63,872 nucleotides of DNA, taken from NCBI RefSeq assembly GCF_018070325.1, contig NZ_JAGPXY010000033.1, forward strand, positions 1 through 63,872. The letters are read 5' to 3'. Source of the DNA: Micromonospora sp. H61. Its GTDB lineage: Bacteria; Actinomycetota; Actinomycetes; Mycobacteriales; Micromonosporaceae. The first letter of the stretch is position 1, and each line of letters opens with the position of its first letter. Below are positions 33,175-41,472 of the stretch, piece by piece. The position numbers were made by a program, and so were the translations under genes. The notes below the pieces were generated by a model. The model was not told the DNA's origin, did not search any database, and was given only the letters and a program-made list of their open reading frames with translations.

Positions 33175-33534
33175 ATGAATCCGGTACGGATCAGCGACGC
33201 CCTGCGCGCCGTGGTCTTCGAGCCGACGCGCGACCTGACCGAGGCGCTCGACGAGTTCTACGCCCCCGACTACACCCACCGCAGCGACGGCGAGACCCTC
33301 GACCGGGCCGGATTCGTCGCGATGGTGACCCGGGTACGCGGTCAGATCGCCAGCGGCACCGTGCGGGTCCTCGACGAGCTGCGCGACGGTCTCCGCTACG
33401 CCGAACGACACGTCTACGAGATCACCCTGGCCGACGGGTCGACCGCCCGACGGGAGATCGCCATCTTCGGGACGTACGCCGAGGACGGCCGCTTCCGCCA
33501 CCTCAGCGAGACGGGTTTCGACCTGCCCGCCTGA
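33175..33534 (+). CDS. SnoaL/NTF2-like protein
   Basis: 119 residues with the small alpha+beta cone fold pattern of SnoaL-like proteins: LTEALDEFYAPDYTHRSDGETLDRAGFVAMV then RHVYEITLADGSTARREIAIFG. Could be a small cyclase, isomerase or binding protein. GAGGAG at 33165-33170 marks the ATG. Followed after 34 bp by the CMD gene and then a TetR regulator, which looks like one transcript. Confidence 0.82.
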   Translation: MNPVRISDALRAVVFEPTRDLTEALDEFYAPDYTHRSDGETLDRAGFVAMVTRVRGQIASGTVRVLDELRDGLRYAERHVYEITLADGSTARREIAIFGTYAEDGRFRHLSETGFDLPA

Positions 33535-33568
33535 AACCGTCTCGACGACCAACGCAGGAGACAGAGCC

Positions 33569-34129
33569 ATGCCCCGCCTTGCCGACCCCGACCCGAACGC
33601 GATTCCGGCCGACGTCCGCGACGTCCTGTCCGCCCTGCCGCCCGACCCGATGGTCAAGATGCTGACCCACTCGACCGGCACGGTGAACCTCTTCATCCAG
33701 CTCGCGAGGGCGCAGTTCACCTCGTTGGAGCTGCCCGCCCGCTCGCGGGAACTGGTCATCCTCACCGTGGCCGAGTACACCGATTGCGAGTTCGTGGCGG
33801 CCCAGCATGCTCCGATGTCCGAGGCGGCCGGCGTCGACGAGCGCACCCGGGAGATCATCAGCAGCCGGGACGCCGACAACCCGCACCTCTCCAGGTACGA
33901 CCGGACGCTCATCCGGTTCGCCGCCGAGGTGGTGCGGTCACCGCGCGTTCCCGACGACCTCTTCGAGCAGGCGCGGAACACCCTCAGTGAGCGCGAGATC
34001 GTCGAGGTGCTCCAGGTGATCGGCTACTACTGGTCGTTCGGCCGGGTGGCCACGGTGCTCGACGTCGAACTCACCACCGTTTACGGCGACGAGCCGCTGC
34101 TGACCGACGAGACCGAGCGGGCAGACTGA
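33569..34129 (+). CDS. Carboxymuconolactone decarboxylase/AhpD-like protein
   Basis: 186 residues. CMD fold with LPARSRELVILTVAEYTDCEFVAAQHAPMSEAAGV holding the Glu, Cys and His of the AhpD-type site, though only one Cys of the CxxC is present, so a peroxidase-type thiol cycle is doubtful. May act as a lactone decarboxylase or an unknown hydrolase. GCAGGAGAC lies before the ATG. Second gene of the SnoaL-CMD-TetR group; four bases separate it from the regulator. Confidence 0.88.
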   Translation: MPRLADPDPNAIPADVRDVLSALPPDPMVKMLTHSTGTVNLFIQLARAQFTSLELPARSRELVILTVAEYTDCEFVAAQHAPMSEAAGVDERTREIISSRDADNPHLSRYDRTLIRFAAEVVRSPRVPDDLFEQARNTLSEREIVEVLQVIGYYWSFGRVATVLDVELTTVYGDEPLLTDETERAD

Positions 34130-34133
34130 GGCC

Positions 34134-34700
34134 ATGACCCCACCGACGCCGAGCGACCCGGATGCTCCCCACCGGCGTCTGGACGCCCGTCGTAACCAGG
34201 AGCGGGTCATCGCCGCCGCCCGGGAACTCTTCAGCGAGCAGGGTCTCCAGGTGACGGTGCCGCAGGTGGCGGAGCGGGCCGGGGTGGGCCGCGCCACGGT
34301 GTACCGCAGTTACCCCAGCAAGGAAGACCTGATCGTCGCGGTCGTCCAGCGGCAGTTTCAGGAGCTGGAGCAGCGCACCCGCGCGGCGCTCGACGGCGCC
34401 GACGCGTACCGGGAGTGGTGTTCCTTCGTGCCCGACCTGTTCGGACGCCTCGCCCGCGACCGGGTCCTCGCCGACGCGTTCTTCGAGGGCAGGCTGGTGC
34501 CCGCCGCGCGCATCCTGGATCTGATCGGGCAACTGGTGGCGGCGGCCCGAGCGTCCGGCAAGATTCGCCCGGACGCCGGGGAGCTGGACATCCGGGTAAT
34601 CCTCTGCGGAGCGGTCCGGCAGCTCATCGTGCTCGACGAGCGCGACCCGGCGGTGTGGCGCCGGTACGCCGACCTCGTGCTCAACGCGCTGCGCCCCTGA
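34134..34700 (+). CDS. TetR-family transcriptional regulator
   Basis: 188 residues. N-terminal TetR helix-turn-helix at about 18-65 (RVIAAARELFSEQGLQVTVPQVAERAGVGRATVYRSYPSKEDLI) and an all-helical ligand domain. The C-terminal part resembles the SbtR-like subgroup. Last gene of the SnoaL-CMD-TetR run; most likely autoregulates that group. Confidence 0.9.
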   Translation: MTPPTPSDPDAPHRRLDARRNQERVIAAARELFSEQGLQVTVPQVAERAGVGRATVYRSYPSKEDLIVAVVQRQFQELEQRTRAALDGADAYREWCSFVPDLFGRLARDRVLADAFFEGRLVPAARILDLIGQLVAAARASGKIRPDAGELDIRVILCGAVRQLIVLDERDPAVWRRYADLVLNALRP

Positions 34701-34835
34701 CGGCCAAGGCTGACACTGGGGGGAAGCTCGACCGACGGGTCGAGGGCGGTCGCGCCGGCTTCGACAATGGGTCGAGGGCCGGAGGCAGCCGGCCTCGCCG
34801 ACGAGTCGACACGGCACGGACCGAGGAGTGGATCG

Positions 34836-35438
34836 ATGACGAAGGTGACGACCTGGGCGACGATGTCGTTGGACGGCTACATCGCGGACGCGTCCCACGG
34901 TGGTTTCGAGTACCTCTTCCAGTGGTACGAGAACGGCGACGTCGAGACGCCGACGGCCGACCCCGAGCTGACCTTTCGGACCTCCGCCACGAGCGCCCGG
35001 CACCTGCGGGCTCTCACCGAGCGGACCGGCGCGCTCGTCGTCGGCCGGCGGCTCTTCGACATCACCAGCGGGTGGGGTGGCCGGCATCCGTTGGACGTGC
35101 CCGTCGTGGTGGTCACGCACAGCGTGCCGGAGGGTTGGGCACCCGAGAACGACTCCTTCGTCTTCGTCACCGACGGCATCGAGAGCGCGATCGCCCGGGC
35201 GAAGGCGATCGCCGGCGACAAGGAGGTCGGTGTCAACGGCGGCACCATCGCCGCCCAGGTCGTCGAGGCCGGCCTGCTCGACGAGGTGCACGTCGAACTC
35301 GTCCCGGTCCTGCTCGGTGCCGGCATCCCGCTCTTCGCCGACCTGAAGATCGCGCCACTTCAGCTGGACGGCCCGTTCAGCGTCGTCGAGGGCGACGGCG
35401 TCACCCACCTGGCCTACCGGGTACGCCCAACGACCTGA
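34836..35438 (+). CDS. RibD C-terminal / dihydrofolate reductase-like protein
   Basis: 200 residues. The RibD_C fold is shared with dihydrofolate reductase: VTTWATMSLDGYIA at the start, GALVVGRRLFDIT in the NADPH region, VGVNGGTIAAQVVEAGLLDEVHVELVPVLLGAGIPLF at the end. Probably an NADPH-dependent reductase of unknown substrate; not a housekeeping DHFR. ATG at 34836 preceded by GAGGAG. A second, only distantly similar copy lies at 45754. Confidence 0.88.
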   Translation: MTKVTTWATMSLDGYIADASHGGFEYLFQWYENGDVETPTADPELTFRTSATSARHLRALTERTGALVVGRRLFDITSGWGGRHPLDVPVVVVTHSVPEGWAPENDSFVFVTDGIESAIARAKAIAGDKEVGVNGGTIAAQVVEAGLLDEVHVELVPVLLGAGIPLFADLKIAPLQLDGPFSVVEGDGVTHLAYRVRPTT

Positions 35439-35548
35439 GCGCCGCGGGGACCAATCCCCCATCTTGCCCCCATAGGGATTGATCTATATCCTGCGCGCAG
35501 GCGCCGCCCCGCCTCAGGCCATCACCGTCGATCCGAAGCGGGTTCCGT

Positions 35549-36901
35549 ATGCGCACACTGAGACTTGTCACGACCCTGGCCGTCGCCGGCCTGCTCGCCG
35601 GTGGGGTGGCACTTGTCGCCGCCACGCCGGCCAGCGCGGCGACAGCCGTGTTCTCCGTGACGAACAACTGGGGCAACGGCTACCAGGGGCAGGTCACCGT
35701 CACCAACGACACCTCCGCACCGATCACCAGCTGGCGGGTCGAGTTCGACCTGCCGTCCTCCTCGACCGTCAGCCAGTCGTGGAACGCGCAACAGAGCACC
35801 TCGGGCAGCCACTACACCTTCGCCAACGTGTCCTGGAACGGCACCCTCGCCGCCGGCGCCTCCACCTCGTTCGGCTTCCTCGTCAACGGCACCGGCACCC
35901 CGGTCAACTGCACAGTGAACGGCGCGTCCTGCGCCGGCGGCCCGCCCCCGACCACCCCGCCGCCCACGACCCCGCCGCCGACCACGCCGCCGCCGACCAC
36001 CGGTACGCCGGTCGAGCGGCACGGGCAACTGCGGGTCTGCGGCACCACGATGTGCGACAGGTCCGGCGCGCGGGTGCAGCTGCGGGGCATCAGCAGCATG
36101 TGGCTCAACTGGGAGACCGCCCCGTACGCCGAGAACCTCTCCGCGTTGACCTGGATGCGCGACAACTGGAACCTGCAGGTGATCCGCGCGGCAATGGGCG
36201 TGGAGCCGGCCGGGGCGTACCTCAGTGATCCGGCCAAGGCGCGCGCGCAGGTGGAGACCATCATCAACAACGCGGTCACCGCCGGGGTCTACGTGATCGT
36301 CGACTGGCACGCGCACGAGGCGCAGAACAACCAGTCCCAGGCGGTGGCGTTCTTCGGCGACCTGGCCCGCCGGTACGGCCACCTGCCCAACGTCATCTGG
36401 GAGCCCTACAACGAGCCGCTCCAGGTCAGCTGGACCAACGTCATCAAGCCGTACCACCAGGCAGTGGTGTCCGCGATCCGCGCCGCCGACCCGGACAACA
36501 TCGTCGTGCTCGGCACCCCGACCTGGTCACAGGACGTGGACGTCGCTGCGGCCAGCCCGGTCACCGGCACCAACCTGATGTACACCCTGCACTTCTACTC
36601 CTGCACGCACGGGGCGTCGCTGCGCGCCAAGGGCGACGCGGCGATCCGCGCGGGTCTGGCGCTGTTCGTCACCGAGTGGGGCGCCAGCAACGCCGATGGC
36701 GGCCTCGACGGTCGGGCCTGCCTGCCGGAGGCGCAGTCCTGGATCGACTGGATGAAGGCGAACGGCATCTCCTGGACGGCCTGGAAGCTCGACGTCGGCA
36801 CCGACACCACCAATCTGCTCAGCCCGGGGGCGCCGGTGACCGGTGGGTGGACCAACTACCTGCACGGCCACGCGCCGTTCGTGGTGACGAACATGAGGTG
36901 A
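35549..36901 (+). CDS. Secreted endoglucanase: CBM2 - linker - GH5
   Basis: 450 residues. Signal peptide 1-31 (LVTTLAVAGLLAGG, cleavage after ATPASA), CBM2 cellulose-binding module at about 32-128, a (PPPTT)n linker at about 132-150, then a GH5 catalytic domain (GH5_2-like) to the end. Acid/base Glu289 lies in WEPYNEP and nucleophile Glu376 in FVTEWGAS; RGISSMW and WHAHEAQNN are subsite stretches. It hydrolyses internal beta-1,4 bonds of cellulose outside the cell. The leader (about 35483-35500) contains an A/T-rich imperfect palindrome around AGGGATTGATCTATATCCT that could be an operator. Confidence 0.95.
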   Translation: MRTLRLVTTLAVAGLLAGGVALVAATPASAATAVFSVTNNWGNGYQGQVTVTNDTSAPITSWRVEFDLPSSSTVSQSWNAQQSTSGSHYTFANVSWNGTLAAGASTSFGFLVNGTGTPVNCTVNGASCAGGPPPTTPPPTTPPPTTPPPTTGTPVERHGQLRVCGTTMCDRSGARVQLRGISSMWLNWETAPYAENLSALTWMRDNWNLQVIRAAMGVEPAGAYLSDPAKARAQVETIINNAVTAGVYVIVDWHAHEAQNNQSQAVAFFGDLARRYGHLPNVIWEPYNEPLQVSWTNVIKPYHQAVVSAIRAADPDNIVVLGTPTWSQDVDVAAASPVTGTNLMYTLHFYSCTHGASLRAKGDAAIRAGLALFVTEWGASNADGGLDGRACLPEAQSWIDWMKANGISWTAWKLDVGTDTTNLLSPGAPVTGGWTNYLHGHAPFVVTNMR

Positions 36902-36944
36902 TCCCGGCCCCTGCTTGACCGGGATTGATCGAATCGAGACTGCT

Positions 36945-36983
36945 GATGTCGGGGTGTCCAGGCCGGCGGGACACCCCGACATC
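36945..36983. terminator. Bidirectional hairpin terminator
   Basis: GATGTCGGGGTGTCC at 36945-36959 pairs perfectly over 15 bp with 36969-36983 around a nine-base loop, between the convergent cellulase and GlxA-type regulator genes. Confidence 0.88.
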
Positions 36984-37025
36984 ACCGACCGCCACCACGG
37001 CCACGCCACCGCCACCGCCGAAGGG

Positions 37026-37970
37026 TCACTGTGTGAAAGCCCGCCGGTACGCGGTAGGGGTGGTGGCGAAGGCCCGCTGGAAATGCGCACGGAGGTTGGT
37101 CGCCGTGCCCAGGCCGGTACGCCGTGCGACCTCGTCGATGGTGATCCCGCCGTTCTCGAGCAGGGTGCAGGCGGCACGCAGCCGTTGCTGGATCAACCAC
37201 GCTCGTGGGCTCATCCGGAACCGACTCTGGAAGGTGCGGTGCAGCGTACGGCTGGACATCACACCCTGCCGGGCAAGGTCCGCGACGGTGATCGGGCGGT
37301 GCAGGTTGCCGCTCGCCCACGTGATGACCCCGGCCAATTCGTCGCCCTCACCCGGAACGCCGACCGGGATGAACTGGGCCTGACCGCCGGCTCGGTGCAG
37401 CGGCGTGACCATGTGGCGGGCCCGTTGGATGGCAGCAGCCTGCCCGTGGTCGCGGCCGACGAGGTAGAGGCACATGTCCAGACCGGCGGCGAGTCCGGCG
37501 CTGGTGATCACCTCGCCTTCGTCGACGTACAGCGCACTCGCGTCCACGAACACCAGTGGATGCTCGCGAGCGAGCGCGTCGGCGTGTGCCCAGTGGGTGG
37601 TCGCGCGGCGGCCGTCGAGCAGACCGGCCTGGGCCAGCGCGAAGGCGCCGGTGCAGATCGACGCGATGCGGACGCCACGACGGTGTGCCTGCCGCAGGGC
37701 CTCGAGAGCACGCGGCGGTGCCGGGCCACGGCGGAATCCGGGAACGATCACCGTGTCGGCACCGTCGAGCGCGTCGAGCGTCGCGGCGACCGTCAGCTCC
37801 AGGCCGGCGGTGGTGGTGGTGACCGGACCACCGTCCAGTGCGCACACCTTCATCGCGTACCGGCCGTGGCCCTCGTGGCCGAACACCTGCGTCGCGATGG
37901 TCAGATCGAACGCGACAACAGTGGGTAGGGCGAGGACGGCGACCCGATGCGTGGCGGGTTTCTTACGCAT
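37026..37970 (-). CDS. GlxA-type AraC regulator with DJ-1/PfpI domain
   Basis: 314 residues. N-terminal DJ-1/PfpI-like domain at about 8-190 with the elbow Cys in IASICTGAFALAQAG and AEL-type THWAHADAL; C-terminal AraC DNA-binding domain at about 220-310 (ITVADLARQGVMSSRTLHRTFQSRF and ITIDEVARRTGLGTATNLRAHFQRAF). Usually activates adjacent amidase or DJ-1 genes. It is divergent (53 bp) from the DJ-1 gene at 38024, its probable target. Confidence 0.93.
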   Translation of the reverse strand: MRKKPATHRVAVLALPTVVAFDLTIATQVFGHEGHGRYAMKVCALDGGPVTTTTAGLELTVAATLDALDGADTVIVPGFRRGPAPPRALEALRQAHRRGVRIASICTGAFALAQAGLLDGRRATTHWAHADALAREHPLVFVDASALYVDEGEVITSAGLAAGLDMCLYLVGRDHGQAAAIQRARHMVTPLHRAGGQAQFIPVGVPGEGDELAGVITWASGNLHRPITVADLARQGVMSSRTLHRTFQSRFRMSPRAWLIQQRLRAACTLLENGGITIDEVARRTGLGTATNLRAHFQRAFATTPTAYRRAFTQ

Positions 37971-38023
37971 GATGGCAAGGATGCCACTCGCCGCCGCCCG
38001 GTCGGCAGGAGATTCTGGGCCGT

Positions 38024-38590
38024 ATGCGAATTGAGATCGTGGTGTTCGACGGCTTCGACGAACTGGACGTCTTCGGGCCGTTCGAGGTGTTGTCGATGGC
38101 CGGCTTCGACGTGGCGCTGGTCGCCGTCGAACGATCGGGGCCGGTCACCAGCATGCGTGGTGTCCAACTTCAGGTGCCCGAGGTGCTGGGTCAGACCGAC
38201 GGCGTGGTCGTCCCAGGTGGCGGATGGCTGAACCGGGCCCCCGAGGGGGCCTGGGCGCAGGCGCAGCGCGGTGTGCTGCCGGCGAAGCTGGCGGCGTTGG
38301 CGCCATCGGCGCGGTGGATGGCGTCGGTGTGCACCGGTGCGCTGTTGCTCGCCGCCGCCGGCCTGCTGACCGGCCGGCGGGCGACCACCAACCGCAACGC
38401 GTACGACGAGTTGCGCGCCCACGACGTCACAGTCCTCGACGAGCGGGCGGTCGACGACGGTGACCGGGTCACCGCTGGCGCGCTCTCGTCCGGGCTCGAT
38501 CTGGGTCTGTGGCTCACCGAACGGGAACTCGGCGCCGCCACTGCCGATCGGGTCGCGGCGTCCATCGAGTACCGGGCGCCGCGTCGCTGA
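38024..38590 (+). CDS. DJ-1/PfpI family protein
   Basis: 188 residues. DJ-1/PfpI fold with the nucleophile elbow Cys in MASVCTGALLLAAAG and the start IEIVVFDGFDELDVFGPFEVL. Members include isonitrile hydratase (InhA), glyoxalase-like and chaperone proteins; VVVPGGGWLNR and the DELDVFGPFEV segment favour the InhA/AraC-associated branch. Divergent from the GlxA-type regulator. Confidence 0.9.
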   Translation: MRIEIVVFDGFDELDVFGPFEVLSMAGFDVALVAVERSGPVTSMRGVQLQVPEVLGQTDGVVVPGGGWLNRAPEGAWAQAQRGVLPAKLAALAPSARWMASVCTGALLLAAAGLLTGRRATTNRNAYDELRAHDVTVLDERAVDDGDRVTAGALSSGLDLGLWLTERELGAATADRVAASIEYRAPRR

Positions 38591-38703
38591 GCAGCCCGGA
38601 CAGAACGGGCGCGTCACCTTAACGCGCCGGAAACACCCCCGGTACCAACCCTGGGAACGCTCGTCGGACAGTCGAGACCACCGACACGCGAACCGGGGTG
38701 ACC

Positions 38704-41373
38704 ATGGCCGACAACACCACGAACGCGCCGACGTACGACGAGCCGGTGGGCCGGTCCGGCAACGGCCGGACGCTGCCCACCCCCCGTACGAACCCGCTCC
38801 TGTCGCTGGACGACGGCGACCCGGCGGACCTGGCCACGATCGGGGTGGAGGAAGAGTTCCACGTCGTCGACCTGCACACCCGGGAGTTGGTGCCCCGCGC
38901 CGGAGAGTTGCTCGACCGGTTGCCGGCGGCCTCGTTCACCGCCGAGCTGCACCGCAGCGTGGTGGAGACCAACACCGCGGTCTGCCGCACCCTGGACGAG
39001 ATCCGTGCCGAGCTGACCCGGCTGCGTCAGGCGGCCGTCCAGGTCGCCGACCGGGCCGGTCTGGGCATCGTGGCGGCCGGCACGGTGCCGCTGCGCGCCG
39101 ACGGCGACCCCAGCGTCACCCCCACCTCCCGTTACCGGCGGATGCTCGACGAGTACCAGCTGCTCGCCCGGGAGCAGTTGATCTGCGGCGCGCAGGTGCA
39201 CGTCGGCGTCTCCGACCGGGACCTGGCGGTGGCGGTCACCCGCCGGGTCCAGCCGTGGCTGCCGGTGCTGCTCGCCCTCTCCACCAGCTCGCCGTACTGG
39301 ATGGGCCAGGACAGTGGCTATGCCAGCGTCCGGTCCCTGGTCTGGCAGCGCTGGCCCACCGCCGGTGACCCGGGCGAGGTGACCAGCGCCGCGGACCACG
39401 AGGCGCTGGTCGCCGAGCTGATCTCCTCCGAGACCATCACCGACCCCGCCATGATCTATTTCGACGTCCGGCCGTCGGCGCACGTGCCCACGGTGGAGCT
39501 GCGGATCACCGACGCCAACGCCGACGTGGAGACCATCGTCCTGCTCACCGGCCTGTTCCGGGCGCTCGTCCGGCGGGAGGTCGCCGCCCTGCGCGCCGGG
39601 GCGGAGCGCACTGCCGTACGACCACCGGTGCTGCGCGCCGCCGTGTGGCGGGCCGCCCGCTCCGGGTTGGAAGGTGACCTGCTCGACCTGCCCCGGTCGG
39701 CCCGACCGGTGCCGGCCGCCCAGGCGGTCCGCCGCCTGGTGACCGACCTGCGCCCACAGTTGGAGGCGACCGGGGACTGGGAGCAGGTCGGCGAGCTGAC
39801 CCGGTACGCGCTGGAACGCGGCAGCTCCGCCGCCCGGCAGCGGCGGGCGTACGAGCGACGGGGCCGGTTGGCCGACGTGGTCGACCTGCTGCTCGACGAG
39901 ACCCGGGGCCGGGTCCGCGGTCCGCTGCCGGGTGCGCCGACACCGCCGGCGCTGCCCACGTACGCCGACGCCGGCGACGAGGTCTTCGGACCGGCCGGAC
40001 CGCAACCGGCGTACGCCCCGATGCTCGCGGCCCTGCGCCAACTCGGAGCCGGCGCCCTGCGCCAACGCGAACACGACCGGGACGAGGAGCAGCGGGCCCG
40101 GGGCGTGACGTTCAGCGTGGCCGGCGAGGCGAGCACCCGGCTCTTCCCGGTCGACCTGGTGCCCCGGGTGGTGCCCGCCGCCGACTGGCGGACCCTGCGT
40201 ACCGGCCTGGTGCAACGCGCCCGCGCCCTCGACGCGTTCCTGCGCGACGTCTATGCCGACCGGGCCGTCGTGGCCGACGGCGTGGTTCCGGCGTGGGTGG
40301 TGGAGTCCTCACCCGGGCTGCGCCCGACCGGGGCGCTGATGGGCCGACGGAGCACGCGCGCCCAGGTGTCCGGCACCGACCTCGTCCGGGACCCGGACGG
40401 CGGCTGGTACGTGCTGGAGGACAACCTGCGGGTGCCCTCCGGGATCGGCTACGCGGTGCAGAACCGTCGGCTGACCCAGGCGGTGCTGCCGGAGCTGCCG
40501 GTGCCGGAGGATCTGCTGCCCGCCGACGAGACGCCGGCGATGCTGTACCGGGCGCTGGTCGCCGCCGCGCCCGCCGCGGCCGACGACCCCGCCGTGGTGG
40601 TGCTCAGCAGCGGCCCCGGTGATCCGGCGTGGTTCGAGCATCGGCTGCTCGCCGACGAGATGGGGGTTCCGCTGACCGAGACCAGCGACCTGCTGGTGGA
40701 GGAGGGTCGGGTCCGGCTGGTCCGCGAGGGCTGCCGCCGCGAGGTCGACGTGATCTACCTGCGGCTGGACGAGGAGGCGCTGCTGCACGCGCCTGGCGCG
40801 GACGGGGTGCCGCTGGGCTGGCCGCTGCTCGCCGCCGTGCACGCCGGACGGCTCACGTTGGCCAACGCGCTGGGCAACGGTGTCGGTGACGACAAGGCGC
40901 TGTACGCGTACGTGCCCCGGCTGATCGAGTACTACCTGGGCGAGAAACCGCTGCTCGGGGACGTGCCGACGTACCTGTGTGGGCTGCCCGAGCAGCGGGC
41001 CGAGGTGCTGGGCCGGCTCGACGAGCTGGTGCTCAAGCCGGTCGACGGGTACGGCGGTGACCGGGTGGTGATCGGCCCGCGTGCCGAGGCGGAGGAGCTG
41101 GACGCCGTCCGGGAGCAGATCCTCGCGGCCCCGCACCGGTGGATCGCCCAGGAGATGATCGCGCTGACCACCCACCCGGTCTTCGACGGCACGGCGCTGG
41201 CTCCCCGCCACGTCGACCTGCGGGCGTTCGTGTTCCTCGGCGACACCGCCGAGGTCGCGCCGGTGGCGCTGACCCGGGTGGCTCCGGCCGGCAGCATGAT
41301 CGTCAACTCGTCACGCGGCGGCGGGTCGAAGGACACCTGGCTGCTCGGTGGAGCCGACGAACCGTCGGCGTAA
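38704..41373 (+). CDS. GCS2/YbdK carboxylate-amine ligase fused to circularly permuted ATP-grasp
   Basis: 889 residues, two ligases in one chain. Residues about 45-400 are a glutamate-cysteine ligase type 2 (YbdK) domain: GVEEEFHVVD at 47-56, QLICGAQVHVGV, RPSAHVPTVELRITDANADVET. Residues about 440-889 are a type 2 circularly permuted ATP-grasp: YVLEDNLRVPSGIGYAVQNR, LTLANALGNGVGDDKALYAYVP, LKPVDGYGGDRVVIGP and RVAPAGSMIVNSSRGGGSKDTW. Both families join a carboxylate to an amine using ATP, so a short peptide or amide is the expected product. GTG at 38698 is an alternative start. First gene of a tight set with the amidotransferase (99-bp gap) and the S9 peptidase (no gap). Confidence 0.92.
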   Translation: MADNTTNAPTYDEPVGRSGNGRTLPTPRTNPLLSLDDGDPADLATIGVEEEFHVVDLHTRELVPRAGELLDRLPAASFTAELHRSVVETNTAVCRTLDEIRAELTRLRQAAVQVADRAGLGIVAAGTVPLRADGDPSVTPTSRYRRMLDEYQLLAREQLICGAQVHVGVSDRDLAVAVTRRVQPWLPVLLALSTSSPYWMGQDSGYASVRSLVWQRWPTAGDPGEVTSAADHEALVAELISSETITDPAMIYFDVRPSAHVPTVELRITDANADVETIVLLTGLFRALVRREVAALRAGAERTAVRPPVLRAAVWRAARSGLEGDLLDLPRSARPVPAAQAVRRLVTDLRPQLEATGDWEQVGELTRYALERGSSAARQRRAYERRGRLADVVDLLLDETRGRVRGPLPGAPTPPALPTYADAGDEVFGPAGPQPAYAPMLAALRQLGAGALRQREHDRDEEQRARGVTFSVAGEASTRLFPVDLVPRVVPAADWRTLRTGLVQRARALDAFLRDVYADRAVVADGVVPAWVVESSPGLRPTGALMGRRSTRAQVSGTDLVRDPDGGWYVLEDNLRVPSGIGYAVQNRRLTQAVLPELPVPEDLLPADETPAMLYRALVAAAPAAADDPAVVVLSSGPGDPAWFEHRLLADEMGVPLTETSDLLVEEGRVRLVREGCRREVDVIYLRLDEEALLHAPGADGVPLGWPLLAAVHAGRLTLANALGNGVGDDKALYAYVPRLIEYYLGEKPLLGDVPTYLCGLPEQRAEVLGRLDELVLKPVDGYGGDRVVIGPRAEAEELDAVREQILAAPHRWIAQEMIALTTHPVFDGTALAPRHVDLRAFVFLGDTAEVAPVALTRVAPAGSMIVNSSRGGGSKDTWLLGGADEPSA

Positions 41374-41472
41374 CCGACGCTTGACCCACCCGTCATCGGG
41401 ACGCAACCCGGTCCGCCAAGCCTGGACCGGTCAGCGGCCCCCAGCGGATCCAGCCGACGAAAGGTGTGTGCC

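Noticed and set aside
34836..35438. Housekeeping dihydrofolate reductase
   Set aside because: This and the gene at 45754 match the RibD C-terminal branch and lack the classical DHFR folate-site pattern.
38614..40215. 533-residue minus-strand open frame opposite the YbdK domain
   Set aside because: No domains and composition typical of antisense reading of a high-GC gene.
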